Source: Gammaproteobacteria bacterium
GTDB taxonomy: Bacteria; Pseudomonadota; Gammaproteobacteria; Nevskiales; Nevskiaceae
DNA length: 41,031 nucleotides
Direction: 5' to 3'
Assembly: GCA_022599775.1 (NCBI GenBank)
Contig: JAHZLQ010000071.1
Span: 1-41,031, forward strand
The notes under the pieces are model-generated. The model saw only the letters and a list, made by a program, of their open reading frames with translations. It searched no databases and was not told the origin of the DNA. The position numbers were made by a program, and so were the translations under genes. This document shows, in pieces, positions 17,129-26,710 of the stretch (position 1 is the first letter of the stretch; every line of letters begins with the position of its first letter).

Positions 17129-19087
17129 ATGCGTACCGGTCTGCGAGCCGTGATCCCCACGACTGTCTTCGCCGCGACAGTCCTTGCCGCCGGCCTCAGC
17201 GCCTGCGGTGAACCGGAAGGTCCCGAAACACCCGTTCCCGCGAAAACGCAGAAGCTCGGCAGCGCCGATGCTGACCGCTTCGTCGAACAGATCAGCAGCG
17301 AGATGAAGAAGCAGGCGCCGATCGACAACGCCGCCTACTGGGCCGCCGCAACTTACATCACCGACGACACCCAGCTGCTGGCCTCCAAGGCCACCGAGCG
17401 CTCCTTGGGCTGGCTCAGCGAAAAACTGGAAGCGGCCAAGGCCTACAACGACGTTGAGATGTCGGCGCAGACCGGCCGCTCGATCAAGCTGCTCAAGCTG
17501 CTGACCTCGATGCCCGCGCCTTCCGACGCCGGCAAGCGCGAGGAACTGGCGAAGATCGCGGCGAAGATGGAGGCCAACTACGGCGCCGGCAAGTGGTGTC
17601 ATGAGGGCGCCACCGGCAATCAGGAATGCCTGAGCCTGCAGCAGATCGAAAAGATCATCGACGATCCCGAAGCCTCGCCGCAGGCCCGCGCGGACGCCTG
17701 GGCCGGCTGGCACGAAACCGCCCGACCGATCCGCAAGGACTATCAGCGCTTCGTCGAACTGGTCAACGAAGGCGCGCGCGAACAGGGCTTTGCCGACGCC
17801 GGCGAACTGTGGCGCTCCGGCTACGACATGAGCCCCACCGAATTCGAGGCCGAGACCGAACGGCTGTGGTCGCAGGTGGAGCCGCTGTACGACCAGTTGC
17901 ACTGCTATGTGCGCGCCGAACTGCACGAGCAGTATCCGGACGAAGTGCCTGCCGACGGCCTGATTCCGTCCCATCTGCTCGGCAATATGTGGGCACAGCA
18001 GTGGAGCAACATCTATCCGGAAGTACAGCCCTATCCCGGCGTCGGCGATCTCGACGTGAGCAGTGCGCTGAAGAAGCGCCGCAACGAGGCCTACAAAAAG
18101 CGCCTCGGCGAGTTCAACGGCCAGCCGACTCCCGAGGACCTGGCCGAAATCGGACATCAGGCCGACGCCGACAGCTCGGTGGCGATGACGAAGATCGCCG
18201 AGGACTTCTACACCTCGCTGGGCATGCCGGAGCTGCCGGAATCGTTCTGGAAGAAATCCCTGCTGACGCAGCCGCGCGACCGCGACGTGGTCTGCCATGC
18301 CAGCGCCTGGGATGTCGACATGGAAGGCGACGTGCGCATCAAGATGTGCATCGAGCCGGACGAGGAGCAGCTCTACACGATCCATCACGAACTCGGTCAT
18401 ATCTACTACTACCTGGCCTACAACGATCTGCCGCCGCTGTTCCAGACCGGAGCGCACGACGGCTTCCACGAGGCGATCGGCGACACCATCACGCTGTCGC
18501 TGACGCCGCAGCACATGAAGACGATCGGCCTGATCGACCAGGTTTCCGAAGACGAGCACGCCGTCATCAATTCACAGATGAAGCTGGCGCTCGACAAGAT
18601 CGTGTTCCTGCCCTGGGGCAAGCTCGTCGACCAATGGCGCTGGAAGGTGTTCTCCGGCGAGATCGCACCGGAGGACTACAACCGCGGCTGGTGGGAACTG
18701 CGCGAACGCTATCAGGGCGTGGCGCCGCCGATGGCGCGCAACGAGCAGGATTTCGACCCGGGCGCCAAGTACCACATCCCCGGCAACACGCCGTACACGC
18801 GCTATTTCCTGGCGTTCATCCTGCAGTTCCAGTTCCAGCGCGCGCTGTGCGAGGCCTCCGATTTCGACGGCCCGCTATATGCCTGCGACATCTACGGCAA
18901 CAAGGAAGTCGGCAAGAAGTTCGAGGAGATGCTGTCACTCGGCGCATCCCAGCCCTGGCAGGACGCCCTGGAGAAGCTGACCGGCACGCGCGAAATGGAC
19001 GCCAGCGCGATCATCGAATACTTCGAGCCGCTGATGAACTATCTCAAGGAACAGAACGAAGGCCGCGAATGCGGCTGGGAAACCTGA
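17129..19087 (+). CDS. M2-family peptidyl-dipeptidase lipoprotein (ACE-like)
   Basis: Zinc metallopeptidase that removes C-terminal dipeptides, related to animal angiotensin-converting enzyme. The 652 residues have a signal peptide with lipobox GLSAC (C26), so it is membrane-anchored in the periplasm or outer membrane. The active site is H420-E421-L-G-H424, with the third zinc ligand E448 in GFHEAIGD, the expected spacing for the family. Other M2 blocks are [20 protein letters not shown] and [18 protein letters not shown] lies 7 nt before the ATG. It stands alone and ends at a strong terminator shared with the convergent Amt-GGDEF gene. The natural substrate is unknown. Confidence 0.95.
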   Translation: MRTGLRAVIPTTVFAATVLAAGLSACGEPEGPETPVPAKTQKLGSADADRFVEQISSEMKKQAPIDNAAYWAAATYITDDTQLLASKATERSLGWLSEKLEAAKAYNDVEMSAQTGRSIKLLKLLTSMPAPSDAGKREELAKIAAKMEANYGAGKWCHEGATGNQECLSLQQIEKIIDDPEASPQARADAWAGWHETARPIRKDYQRFVELVNEGAREQGFADAGELWRSGYDMSPTEFEAETERLWSQVEPLYDQLHCYVRAELHEQYPDEVPADGLIPSHLLGNMWAQQWSNIYPEVQPYPGVGDLDVSSALKKRRNEAYKKRLGEFNGQPTPEDLAEIGHQADADSSVAMTKIAEDFYTSLGMPELPESFWKKSLLTQPRDRDVVCHASAWDVDMEGDVRIKMCIEPDEEQLYTIHHELGHIYYYLAYNDLPPLFQTGAHDGFHEAIGDTITLSLTPQHMKTIGLIDQVSEDEHAVINSQMKLALDKIVFLPWGKLVDQWRWKVFSGEIAPEDYNRGWWELRERYQGVAPPMARNEQDFDPGAKYHIPGNTPYTRYFLAFILQFQFQRALCEASDFDGPLYACDIYGNKEVGKKFEEMLSLGASQPWQDALEKLTGTREMDASAIIEYFEPLMNYLKEQNEGRECGWET

Positions 19088-19110
19088 GGCACCGCCGGAT
19101 CTGAGCGTCA

Positions 19111-19142
19111 CAACTGAGCCGGCCTTTGCGCCGGCTCAGTTG
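19111..19142. terminator. Bidirectional terminator hairpin
   Basis: Perfect 13-bp arms CAACTGAGCCGGC (19111-19123) and GCCGGCTCAGTTG (19130-19142) with a 6-nt loop. It lies between the stops of the convergent M2 peptidase and Amt-GGDEF genes. The T run on the plus side is short (GTTC), so efficiency is uncertain, but position and stem support the call. Confidence 0.8.
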
Positions 19143-19143
19143 T

Positions 19144-21051
19144 TCAAACCACCGGTGCAAACTCGTCCGGGTCCAGGGCATAGACGCGCACGCCGCCCTT
19201 GCCCGCGAGCTTGGCGGTATACATCGCCTCGTCGCTGCGCTGGGTCACCGCGGCACCGTCGCCGTCGCGGCCGTCGAAGGTGCTGATGCCGACCGAGGCA
19301 TGCACCCGCAGGCTGTGTTCGCGTACCGGAAACGGTTGCGACAGCGCCGCCAGCAAACGCTCCGCGACGCCGACCGCCTGCTCGGTGTCGGCGATCGTTT
19401 CCAGCAGCAGCGCGAACTCGTCGCCGCCGATACGCGCGAGCACATCGTGCGCCTCGGCGATCTCTGCCATGCGCGCGGCCGCATGCTTGAGCAGGGCGTC
19501 GCCGGCAGCGTGGCCGAAACGATCGTTGATGCGCTTGAAATCGTCGAGGTCGATATACAGCATCGCACCACGCGTACCCTTGAGTTGCGCGCGCAACACC
19601 GCACGATTGAGCGCCTCCTGAAACAGGCGGCGATTGCCGAGCCCCGTCAGGGTGTCGTAGTTGGCGAGCTGCGCCAACTTCTTCAGCGCCATCTGCCGTC
19701 GATCGGTTTCCAGCGAGAACTTGTCGAGCACCGCGTTGTAGAACATCGCGATGCGCGCCGCCTCGGTTTCCGGCTCGACTTCGATGTGCTGTGAGAACTC
19801 GCCGCGCCGCGCCTGACGGTCCATCTGCACGATCAGATCCAACACCGCGCTGCTGGCACCGTGTTCGGCGATATTGAGCCCGATGCGCTCGTCGTCCTCG
19901 CTGACCCGCAGGGGCAGAAAGTGGTTGACCAGCTTCAGCAGCACATAGGAGACACCGAAGGAATACAGGCCGATCGTGCTCACGCCCAGGGCCTGAATCT
20001 GCAGTTGCTGCCAGCGCGACACGCCTTCGCCCCAGCTTCCGTCCGGCGCGCACAGGGCCACGGCCAGGGTGCCCCAGACACCGGCGAACAGATGCACCGG
20101 CACCGCGCCGACCGCGTCGTCGATCTGCAGGCGTTCCAGCATCTGCATGCCGAGCACACAGACCAGACCGCCAACGGCGCCCACCAGCAAGGCCGCGGCC
20201 GGCGACACGATATGACAGTTGGCGGTGATCGCGACCAGGCCGGCAAGCACGCCGTTCATGATCTTGTCCACCGCCGGCCGGCCCATCGTCCGCCAGGTCA
20301 ACACTCCGGCAGCGATGCCGCCGGCCGCGGCGCCGAGCGCCGTATTGACGATGATCAGCGGCACGTCGGCGGTGAAACCCAGCGTGCTGCCGCCATTGAA
20401 ACCGAACCAGCCGACCCACAGCAGAAACACGCCCAGCGTCGCCACCGGCAGGTTGTGACCCTCGATCGGCCGGCCGTTCGGCCCGAAGCGACCGACCCGC
20501 GGGCCGATGATCATCAGGCAGGCCAGCGAGGCCCAGCCGCCGACCGAATGCACCACGGTGGACCCGGCGAAGTCGATGAAGCCGAGCTGCGCCAGCCAGC
20601 CGCTGGCGGTCCCTTCGAGCGCGCCACCCCAGGCCCAGTGGCCGATCACAGGGTAGACCAGCATCGACACCACCAGTGCCGACACGCAATACGCCGAGAA
20701 CCGCATGCGCTCGGCAACGGCGCCGGAGACGATGGTCGTGGCGGTGCCGCAGAACGCGAGCTGGAAGATGAAGAACACGTACATCCACGGCGACACCTCG
20801 CCGAACAGCATATCCGGCGTGGTGCCCACGAGGCCGTGCCAGCTGGCACCGAACATCAGGCCGAAACCGACCAGGCCAAACAGGACCGAGGCGATACAGA
20901 AATCGATGAGATTCTTGAACGCCACGTTGATGCTGTTCTTGGCGCGCACCAGACCGGACTCGACACAGGTGAAGCCGGCCTGCATCGACACCACCAGCAC
21001 GGCGCAGATCAGCACCCAGAACTGGTCGAATGTGTTGTGGTCAATCGGCAT
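19144..21051 (-). CDS. Ammonium transporter-diguanylate cyclase fusion (Amt-GGDEF)
   Basis: A 635-residue two-part protein. Residues 1-400 form an Amt/Rh ammonium channel with about 11 spans. They include the gate region QLAFCGTATTIVSGAVAERM, the twin pore histidines H168 (STVVHSVGG) and H320 (VPVHLFAG), FGFNGGS, and the Amt end signature DERIGLNIAEHG. Residues 405-460 are a helical linker. Residues 462-625 are a GGDEF domain with DTLTGLGNRR, GGDEF at 542-546 and SVGIS. The I-site RxxD is absent (EAHD at 533-536), so product inhibition is not expected. Both halves keep their key residues. Most likely it senses ammonium through the Amt fold and makes c-di-GMP in the cytoplasm. No glnK or amtB neighbour is present. 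Confidence 0.93.
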   Translation of the reverse strand: MPIDHNTFDQFWVLICAVLVVSMQAGFTCVESGLVRAKNSINVAFKNLIDFCIASVLFGLVGFGLMFGASWHGLVGTTPDMLFGEVSPWMYVFFIFQLAFCGTATTIVSGAVAERMRFSAYCVSALVVSMLVYPVIGHWAWGGALEGTASGWLAQLGFIDFAGSTVVHSVGGWASLACLMIIGPRVGRFGPNGRPIEGHNLPVATLGVFLLWVGWFGFNGGSTLGFTADVPLIIVNTALGAAAGGIAAGVLTWRTMGRPAVDKIMNGVLAGLVAITANCHIVSPAAALLVGAVGGLVCVLGMQMLERLQIDDAVGAVPVHLFAGVWGTLAVALCAPDGSWGEGVSRWQQLQIQALGVSTIGLYSFGVSYVLLKLVNHFLPLRVSEDDERIGLNIAEHGASSAVLDLIVQMDRQARRGEFSQHIEVEPETEAARIAMFYNAVLDKFSLETDRRQMALKKLAQLANYDTLTGLGNRRLFQEALNRAVLRAQLKGTRGAMLYIDLDDFKRINDRFGHAAGDALLKHAAARMAEIAEAHDVLARIGGDEFALLLETIADTEQAVGVAERLLAALSQPFPVREHSLRVHASVGISTFDGRDGDGAAVTQRSDEAMYTAKLAGKGGVRVYALDPDEFAPVV

Positions 21052-21149
21052 GAATCAAGTGATCGCCTGTCTGGAAATATTCGGAGCACGGACACACCAT
21101 GCGCCGTCGCGGGCGGGATTCTTGCTGCGCGTGAGTCCGCGAAACCACA

Positions 21150-22358
21150 ATGCGGACGCTGATGGCGAAGCTTCGAAAAAACACGACCGGATGCATCCTT
21201 GCCGCCTGCACGGTGCTGGCCGGCTTCGCCGCATCGGCGCAGGAACAGGCAAGGCCCGGCTTCGAGAATGCGCCCACCATCCCGCCCGACACGGCCACGG
21301 CCGGTGAATGCGCGTCTTCGGCCGACGCACGGCTCGATTCGGCCTCGGAAACGCCGGACGTCGCCATCGACGAGGCCGTGCTTTCGCAAGCTTTTCGTGA
21401 ACTCGGCGAGGCCGCCGGTACGGCCGACCCGGCCTGCATGCCCGGCCTGCGCGCTCGATTGCACGCGCTTCGCCGGCTCGGCGATCGGGCGGAACTGGCC
21501 GCATTCGACGAGGGGACCACGATCGCCGAGGCGCTGCGCCAACAGGCGCCGCAACTCGAACTGAAGGCCGGCGACGTGCTGCTGCTGCGCAGCCCACAGG
21601 TGGTGTCGGCGGCCGTCGGCCAGATCGGCCTCTCCGGCAGCGATTTCTCGCATGCGGCGATCATCGGTCTCGCACCGGTATGGCGCACGCTCGACGTGGT
21701 CGAGGCACTGGCCGGCGACGGTGTCCGCACCGAAGCACTGGAGGAATGGCTGGACAAGCCATTCGTGCGTTTCGCGGTACTGCGACATCGCGTCCCCGAG
21801 ATTGCGCAGCAGGCCGCCGTCGCCGCCTACACCGACGCCAGCGAACGCGTCGCGGACGATCTCTGGTACGACTTCAGGTTGATCCTCGACGACAGCCAGC
21901 GTCTGTACTGCACCGAGGTGATCCGTCAGGCCTATGCGCGCGCGGCGCCGCGGGCCGCGCCGGTGCCGCTGCACCTGTCGGACGTCGGCGCCCTGGTCGA
22001 GACCTTCCCGATGCAGGAGCTCGGCGCCACCGGCCGCGAAGTGTTTCTGGCCGACGATCTGCAACTGGACCCGCGTTTCGAGACGATCCTGGAATTACGC
22101 GCACCCGCCGCCGTGGCACGCAGCGAGCGCATGGACCAGGCGTTTCGCGCAGTCTTCGCACGTCTGCGCGGCCCGCAGCGCGAAGCGGCGCTGGCCGAAA
22201 TCGACGCGGCGATACCACCCGGTCCGCTGGCCGTGTCCTACGCCTTCGGCGGCGGCTACTTCGAATACCAGCGCCTGCCGCCGGCTTCACGCGGCCGGAT
22301 CGCCGGGCTTGCGAATCTGGTGAAGCAGACGATGAAGGCCGACGAGTCGGATCGCTGA
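21150..22358 (+). CDS. Secreted YiiX-like permuted papain-fold cysteine hydrolase
   Basis: A 402-residue protein with a signal peptide ending at about ASA-Q (residue 30). The central domain shows the permuted NlpC/P60-type pattern: KAGDVLLLRSPQ (139-150), catalytic-type His H168 in DFSHAAIIG, VVEAL near 183, and Cys C254 in LYCTEVIRQAY. It is expected in the periplasm, acting on an amide or ester bond in peptidoglycan or lipid; the substrate cannot be read. The extra N-terminal (31-135) and C-terminal (300-402) regions show no known domain. The start at 21150 is used; an in-frame ATG at 21162 is equally possible. It is divergent from Amt-GGDEF with 98 bp between. Confidence 0.78.
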   Translation: MRTLMAKLRKNTTGCILAACTVLAGFAASAQEQARPGFENAPTIPPDTATAGECASSADARLDSASETPDVAIDEAVLSQAFRELGEAAGTADPACMPGLRARLHALRRLGDRAELAAFDEGTTIAEALRQQAPQLELKAGDVLLLRSPQVVSAAVGQIGLSGSDFSHAAIIGLAPVWRTLDVVEALAGDGVRTEALEEWLDKPFVRFAVLRHRVPEIAQQAAVAAYTDASERVADDLWYDFRLILDDSQRLYCTEVIRQAYARAAPRAAPVPLHLSDVGALVETFPMQELGATGREVFLADDLQLDPRFETILELRAPAAVARSERMDQAFRAVFARLRGPQREAALAEIDAAIPPGPLAVSYAFGGGYFEYQRLPPASRGRIAGLANLVKQTMKADESDR

Positions 22359-22388
22359 GTCGCGGCGATTGATGAGGATCTGATCGTC

Positions 22389-22421
22389 AGGAGTCATGCC
22401 GACACGTCCGGCATGACTCCT
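22389..22421. terminator. Hairpin after the YiiX-like gene
   Basis: Perfect 13-bp arms AGGAGTCATGCCG (22389-22401) and CGGCATGACTCCT (22409-22421) with a 7-nt loop, 30 bp after the stop and between convergent genes. No T run follows, so it may be a terminator or an mRNA end stabiliser. Confidence 0.55.
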
Positions 22422-22440
22422 CGTGCCAGGCTGGAAGCGC

Positions 22441-22509
22441 CCTCTCCCCACCACCCGCTCCCACTTCGTGGGCGAGGGGTAATGGACTCGCTACGCGAGA
22501 TTCACGTTA
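22441..22509 (-). repeat. Dispersed two-hairpin REP-like element, copy B
   Basis: Second copy of the element seen at 1-92. It holds a CCCTC...GAGGG frame around CCCAC-TTC-GTGGG (22460-22472), a small hairpin CTCGC-TAC-GCGAG (22487-22499), and the conserved end GATTCACGTTA (22499-22509). The last three bases of this end are the TAA stop of the yqjG-like gene. The stems differ in sequence from copy A but still pair. Confidence 0.6.
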
Positions 22510-23445
22510 TAGAAAGGGCAGGATCGGCCCGGCCGGCACGATGCCGCTAGGATTGATCTGCCTGTGGCTGCTGTAATAGTGCTGCTTGATGTGCCGGAAG
22601 TTCACGGTGCTGCCGATCTGCGGAATCGCGTACAGGCGCTCCAGATAGGCTTCGAGCCGCGCATAGTCCTTGATCCGCCGCAGATTGCACTTGAAGTGGC
22701 CGTGATAGACGGCATCGAAGCGGATCAGCGTGGTGAACAGACGGATGTCGGCCTCGCTAAGCCGCTCGCCGACCAGCCAGTCGCGGTCCTTGAGGTGGGT
22801 TTCCAACCAGTCGAGCGCTGAGAACAGTTCAGCGACCGCTTCCTCGTAGGCCGTCTGCGTGGTCGCGAAGCCGGCCTTGTAGACACCGTTGTTGACCTGG
22901 TCGTAGACGCGCGAATTGACCGCATCGATCTGTTCGCGATGTTCGGCCGGATACAGGTCGTGCAGATCCCGATTGGCGTAAGCATCGAAGGCGCGATTGA
23001 GCATTCGCAGCAGATCGGCCGATTCGTTGTTGACGATGCTGCCATGGCGCGTGTCCCACAGCACCGGCACGGTCACGCGACCGGAATAATCCGGTTTGGC
23101 GCGCACATAAAGTTCATGCAGATGCCGGGCGCCGAACAGCGGGTCGGGAATGCAGTCGGGGCCGTTGCTGAAACTCCAGCCCTGCTCACCCATGTAGGGA
23201 TCGACGATCGATACCGGAATCGTCTGTTCCAGTCCCTTGAGCGCGCGCACGATCAGCGTGCGATGCGCCCAGGGGCAGGCCAGCGACACGTACAGCCGGT
23301 AGCGCCCCGGTTCAGCCGCATAGCGCGCATCCGGATCGGTTTCCACGCTGTCGCGGAACGAGGAGTCCCAGCGCACGAAGCGACCCTCGTTGTTGTCGGT
23401 GTCGTATCCAGCCTGCTGCCAGATCCCATCAACCAGCTTGCCCAT
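22507..23445 (-). CDS. yqjG: Glutathionyl-hydroquinone reductase (Xi-class glutathione transferase)
   Basis: Reduces glutathionyl-hydroquinones to hydroquinones using a catalytic cysteine in the cytoplasm. The 312 residues show the family thioredoxin-fold motif LACPWAHRT with C57, the downstream DPYMGEQGWSF, NNESADLLRMLNRAF for glutathione binding, and an all-helical C-terminal GST domain with RLSEADIRLFTTLIRFD. AGGAG lies 8 nt before the ATG at 23443-23445. The stop codon is part of a REP-like repeat. It stands 75 bp after the yceH stop on the same strand and may be co-transcribed. Confidence 0.93.
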   Translation of the reverse strand: MGKLVDGIWQQAGYDTDNNEGRFVRWDSSFRDSVETDPDARYAAEPGRYRLYVSLACPWAHRTLIVRALKGLEQTIPVSIVDPYMGEQGWSFSNGPDCIPDPLFGARHLHELYVRAKPDYSGRVTVPVLWDTRHGSIVNNESADLLRMLNRAFDAYANRDLHDLYPAEHREQIDAVNSRVYDQVNNGVYKAGFATTQTAYEEAVAELFSALDWLETHLKDRDWLVGERLSEADIRLFTTLIRFDAVYHGHFKCNLRRIKDYARLEAYLERLYAIPQIGSTVNFRHIKQHYYSSHRQINPSGIVPAGPILPFL

Positions 23446-23520
23446 GGGCTCGCTCCTGTTCGTGTCTGGACTCGACGGTGCCAGCGGCGCCTGAATCAGG
23501 CCTTGAGCGGCCCGTCTGGT

Positions 23521-24147
23521 CTATCGCTCGTCCCGCTCCGATTCGAGCGCCGCAACCCGTGCTTCGAGGGCGTCGATACGGGCAAGCAGGGCGGCGCTGT
23601 CAGTGCCGCCCCGGCTGCTGCTGCCGGATACCGGTTCGGCAGGAATCGCGTCCTCACCGCACAGCAGATGAGCGAAGCGTGAGGCCGCCTGACCCGGCGC
23701 ACGCGGCAGCTGCTTGACCAGCGGTTCGGCTCGATCGCTCAGCAACTCCAGTGCTTCGTCGACGCCGGCGGCATCGCCCGGGCCACCCAAGGCGCTGGCG
23801 TTGCTGCGCAGCTCCGCGGCGGTTTGCGGACCGCGCAGCATCAGCGTGACCAGCACCGCCATGGTCGGTGCCTTGAGCAGCATCTGGTGCTGAAACTGCT
23901 GACGCCACTTCGGCACGCGCCCGCTGTAGTCGTCGCGCGTGGCGAACTTCATGCTTTCGAGGTCCGACAGGGCGCCGCCGACATCGCGCTCGCTCAGGCT
24001 CATGATCGGATTGCGCACCGTCTTCTGGTTGCAGGCGGCCATGATCGCGTTGACGGTCATCGGGTAGTACTGCGGCGTGGTGATCGATTTTTCGACAAGT
24101 GAGGCGATCACTCGGGCCTGGGCGGGCGTCAGCAAGGGGTCGGACAT
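23521..24147 (-). CDS. yceH: YceH-family (DUF480) protein
   Basis: A 208-residue cytoplasmic protein with two winged-helix-like DUF480 repeats: LTPAQARVIASLVEKSITTP (5-24) with TVNAIMAACNQKTVRNP, then a second at about 95-165. The C-terminus (about 180-205) is a heptad-rich coiled coil (LLARIDALEARVAALE). The start ATG at 24145-24147 matches the family start MSDPLLTP; the longer frame upstream has no support. Biological role unknown; the family is widespread in proteobacteria. Confidence 0.93.
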   Translation of the reverse strand: MSDPLLTPAQARVIASLVEKSITTPQYYPMTVNAIMAACNQKTVRNPIMSLSERDVGGALSDLESMKFATRDDYSGRVPKWRQQFQHQMLLKAPTMAVLVTLMLRGPQTAAELRSNASALGGPGDAAGVDEALELLSDRAEPLVKQLPRAPGQAASRFAHLLCGEDAIPAEPVSGSSSRGGTDSAALLARIDALEARVAALESERDER

Positions 24148-24394
24148 GGAGGCTCGGCTGTGGCAGGGTCGTGGCGCGATCTTAGGGCAGCGACGGGGCC
24201 GGTCAAGCCCGCTCGATGGGCGACTCCGCATGCAACGGCCTCTCGCGCGACAAACGTCATGGTCGTTGTGGGATCATGACTGCACCGCACAAGCGGATAT
24301 AACGACAGGGATGGAACGAACCTCGACACGAGGCGCGTTCCTGCGGAACCGGCCGGGTCTCGGGCCTGGTCGGTTCACGCCAAGAGGACAACCA

Positions 24395-26641
24395 ATGACC
24401 ACTGCCGGTCAGTATTGCAAACCGCGGGTTCGCGGCCGTCGGCTGCGGCCGCTGCTGCCCTTCGCGATGATGGGCCTGTTCGGCCTGAATCCGGCTGCGC
24501 GCGCCGAAGCGCTCGATGCCGACGACGCGACACTGACAACCGTCACGGTCAGCGCCCACCGTCGCGATGAATCGGCCCTGGAGGTGCCGGTCGCGCTCGA
24601 TGTGGTGCGCCACGACGAGCTGAGCGCCCGCTTGACCGACAGCCTGTCGGATCTGTCGCTGGCGGTGCCGAGCCTGCAGGTGGCCGACAACACCTCGATC
24701 CAGACGGTCTACATTCGTGGCGTCGGCGGTGGCGGACGCAATGTCGGTTTCGACACGCGCGCCGGTGTGTATCTGGATGGCGTCTACATCGGCACGCCGC
24801 CGGCCGCCGATGCCCTGCTGTTCGATCTCGCGCGCGTGGAGGTGCTGCGCGGGCCGCAAGGCTATCTGTACGGGCAGAACACCGTATCCGGCGCCATCAA
24901 CCTGATCACGCGGGTACCGGGCGAGCGCTTCGAATCGGCGGTGCGGATGGGCCTGGGCAGCGACGACGAACTGCGCAGCGCCGCCATGCTGAACCTTCCG
25001 ATCGACGCTAGCGTGCGGCTCAAGCTGGCCGCGAGCGCACGCCGACACGATGGCACGATCGACAACGTGACGCGCGATGAAAAGGTCGGCGATCTCGACG
25101 ACCGGGCGCTGCGCGCACAACTGCGCCTGCTGCCGGATGCGCGGACCACCCTCGATTTCTCGGCCGACTACGCCGTGCAGGAGTCCGACAAGGTGGGTGG
25201 CGAAGCGCGGTCCGGCCCGTTCGGCACGCTCACGCCGCCATCACCCGCCGGCATGCAGGCTTTCGTCACCGACGACAATCGCGCCGAGCGCGACCTGTAT
25301 CGCAATGGCGGCGTCGCCGCCACGATCGAACACCGCAGCGGCGAGCGGCGGTTCACCTCGATCACCGCGTATCGCGATTCCTACCGCCTGTGGCATGCCG
25401 ACGTCGATCACTCCGCGCTCGACCTGCTGGGGCTGAACTATCACGACGATTACGAAACCTTCAGCCAGGAACTGCGCGTGGCCAGCGCCGACCCGATGCG
25501 CCGCGGCCGCTACGTCGCGGGCCTGTTCGTGTCGATGATGGATGCCAGCAACCAGCGTCGCTTGCTCGGCGGCACGGATGGATTCCTGATCGGCCTGGAC
25601 CCCGCGCAGGCGCAGACGGTGGACAGCCTCGCCGAAGTGGTGACGCAGTCGTACGCATTGTTCGGCGCCTACGACTATGCGCTGACACCGCTCTGGACGC
25701 TCAACACCGGCGCGCGCCTCACACTGAGCCGCAAGGCGCTGGACATCAGCCAGTCTTCGCAGGGGCAGGCCGGCATCAATTTCGCGATCGCCGAACTCGA
25801 TGGCTATCACGACACGCGCGAGGAAACGGCGCTGACACCGATGCTGGGGCTGACGCGCCACCTCGGCGACCAGACAATGCTCTACATCCGCTATGCCCGC
25901 GGCGCCAAGAGTGGCGGTTTCAATGCCGACTTCATCACCGTGCCGGCGCTGGCCACCGGCATCGAGTTCGACGAGGAAACCGCTGACAGTTTCGAACTCG
26001 GTTTCAAGGCGCTGGGTTTCGATCAGCGCCTCAGCGCCGCGCTGGCCCTGTTCCTCAGTGACTATCAGGACTATCAGGTCAGCCAGTTCGTACCGGTGCC
26101 GGGCAGCGATCCGCCGAGCATCCAGCCTACGCTGACCAATGCCGGCAAGGTCCGCAGCTACGGCGCCGAACTGACGCTGTCCGCGCTGCCGCAAACGAAG
26201 CTGCGCATCGATCTGGATCTGGCCTGGCTGCACGCGCAATACCGCAGTTTCGAGGACGGCGGCGGCCCCGGCGTGGATTACGACGGCAACCGCACCGAGT
26301 ATGCACCGCGCCTGTCCGCCGGACTATCCATCGATTACGGGACGCCGCTGGCTTGGCCCAGTGGCAGCGAATGGTTCGTTCGCCCTAGCTGGAGCTACCG
26401 TTCGGAGCAGTATTCGGCCGCCTCGAACGCGCCGCTGTTCCGTGTCGGCAGCCGCAGCCTGATCGACGCCCGCATCGGCCTGCGCAGCCAGCACAACCGC
26501 TGGGAAATCGCGCTGTACGGCCGCAATCTCGCTGACGAGACCTATGAGCTCGGCAACGCCCTGGATGCCCTGACCACGGTCTACGGTGGTTACGGTCCGC
26601 AGCGCAGTTACGGCGTGGAATTGCAGTGGCGCTGGTTCTGA
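24395..26641 (+). CDS. TonB-dependent outer-membrane receptor
   Basis: A 748-residue beta-barrel receptor for energy-dependent uptake of a scarce ligand. A long signal peptide ends near ARAEA (about 38-43). The TonB-box-like stretch is TLTTVTVSAHRRDES, then the plug (about 65-175) with VPVALDVV, YIRGVGGGGRNVGFD and VLRGPQGYLYGQNTVSGAINLIT. A 22-strand barrel follows and ends in the aromatic WRWF. AGAGGA lies 6 nt before the ATG at 24395. No transporter, TonB or FecI/R partner adjoins it, so the ligand is unknown. The 247 bp upstream hold GATATAAC near 24293 as a possible -10 and no B12-box or other riboswitch core that I can recognise. Confidence 0.94.
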   Translation: MTTAGQYCKPRVRGRRLRPLLPFAMMGLFGLNPAARAEALDADDATLTTVTVSAHRRDESALEVPVALDVVRHDELSARLTDSLSDLSLAVPSLQVADNTSIQTVYIRGVGGGGRNVGFDTRAGVYLDGVYIGTPPAADALLFDLARVEVLRGPQGYLYGQNTVSGAINLITRVPGERFESAVRMGLGSDDELRSAAMLNLPIDASVRLKLAASARRHDGTIDNVTRDEKVGDLDDRALRAQLRLLPDARTTLDFSADYAVQESDKVGGEARSGPFGTLTPPSPAGMQAFVTDDNRAERDLYRNGGVAATIEHRSGERRFTSITAYRDSYRLWHADVDHSALDLLGLNYHDDYETFSQELRVASADPMRRGRYVAGLFVSMMDASNQRRLLGGTDGFLIGLDPAQAQTVDSLAEVVTQSYALFGAYDYALTPLWTLNTGARLTLSRKALDISQSSQGQAGINFAIAELDGYHDTREETALTPMLGLTRHLGDQTMLYIRYARGAKSGGFNADFITVPALATGIEFDEETADSFELGFKALGFDQRLSAALALFLSDYQDYQVSQFVPVPGSDPPSIQPTLTNAGKVRSYGAELTLSALPQTKLRIDLDLAWLHAQYRSFEDGGGPGVDYDGNRTEYAPRLSAGLSIDYGTPLAWPSGSEWFVRPSWSYRSEQYSAASNAPLFRVGSRSLIDARIGLRSQHNRWEIALYGRNLADETYELGNALDALTTVYGGYGPQRSYGVELQWRWF

Positions 26642-26710
26642 AGCGCGCCCGATCGCGGCCAAGCCGCTGCGGCATAGGCGACCGCGCTCGCGACGCTGAT
26701 GCAGTGCTGC

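Noticed and set aside
17626-19104. 492-codon frame overlapping the M2 peptidase gene in another frame
   Set aside because: Arg-rich shadow; the peptidase frame carries the HEXXH...E zinc site and a signal peptide.
19136-20788. 550-codon frame inside the Amt-GGDEF gene on the same strand
   Set aside because: Arg-rich frame-shifted version of the real gene; the Amt and GGDEF motifs are in the other frame.
24148-24394. Possible cobalamin or other riboswitch ahead of the TonB receptor
   Set aside because: Only short GC hairpins are seen; no B12 box or other conserved core could be found, so no riboswitch is claimed.
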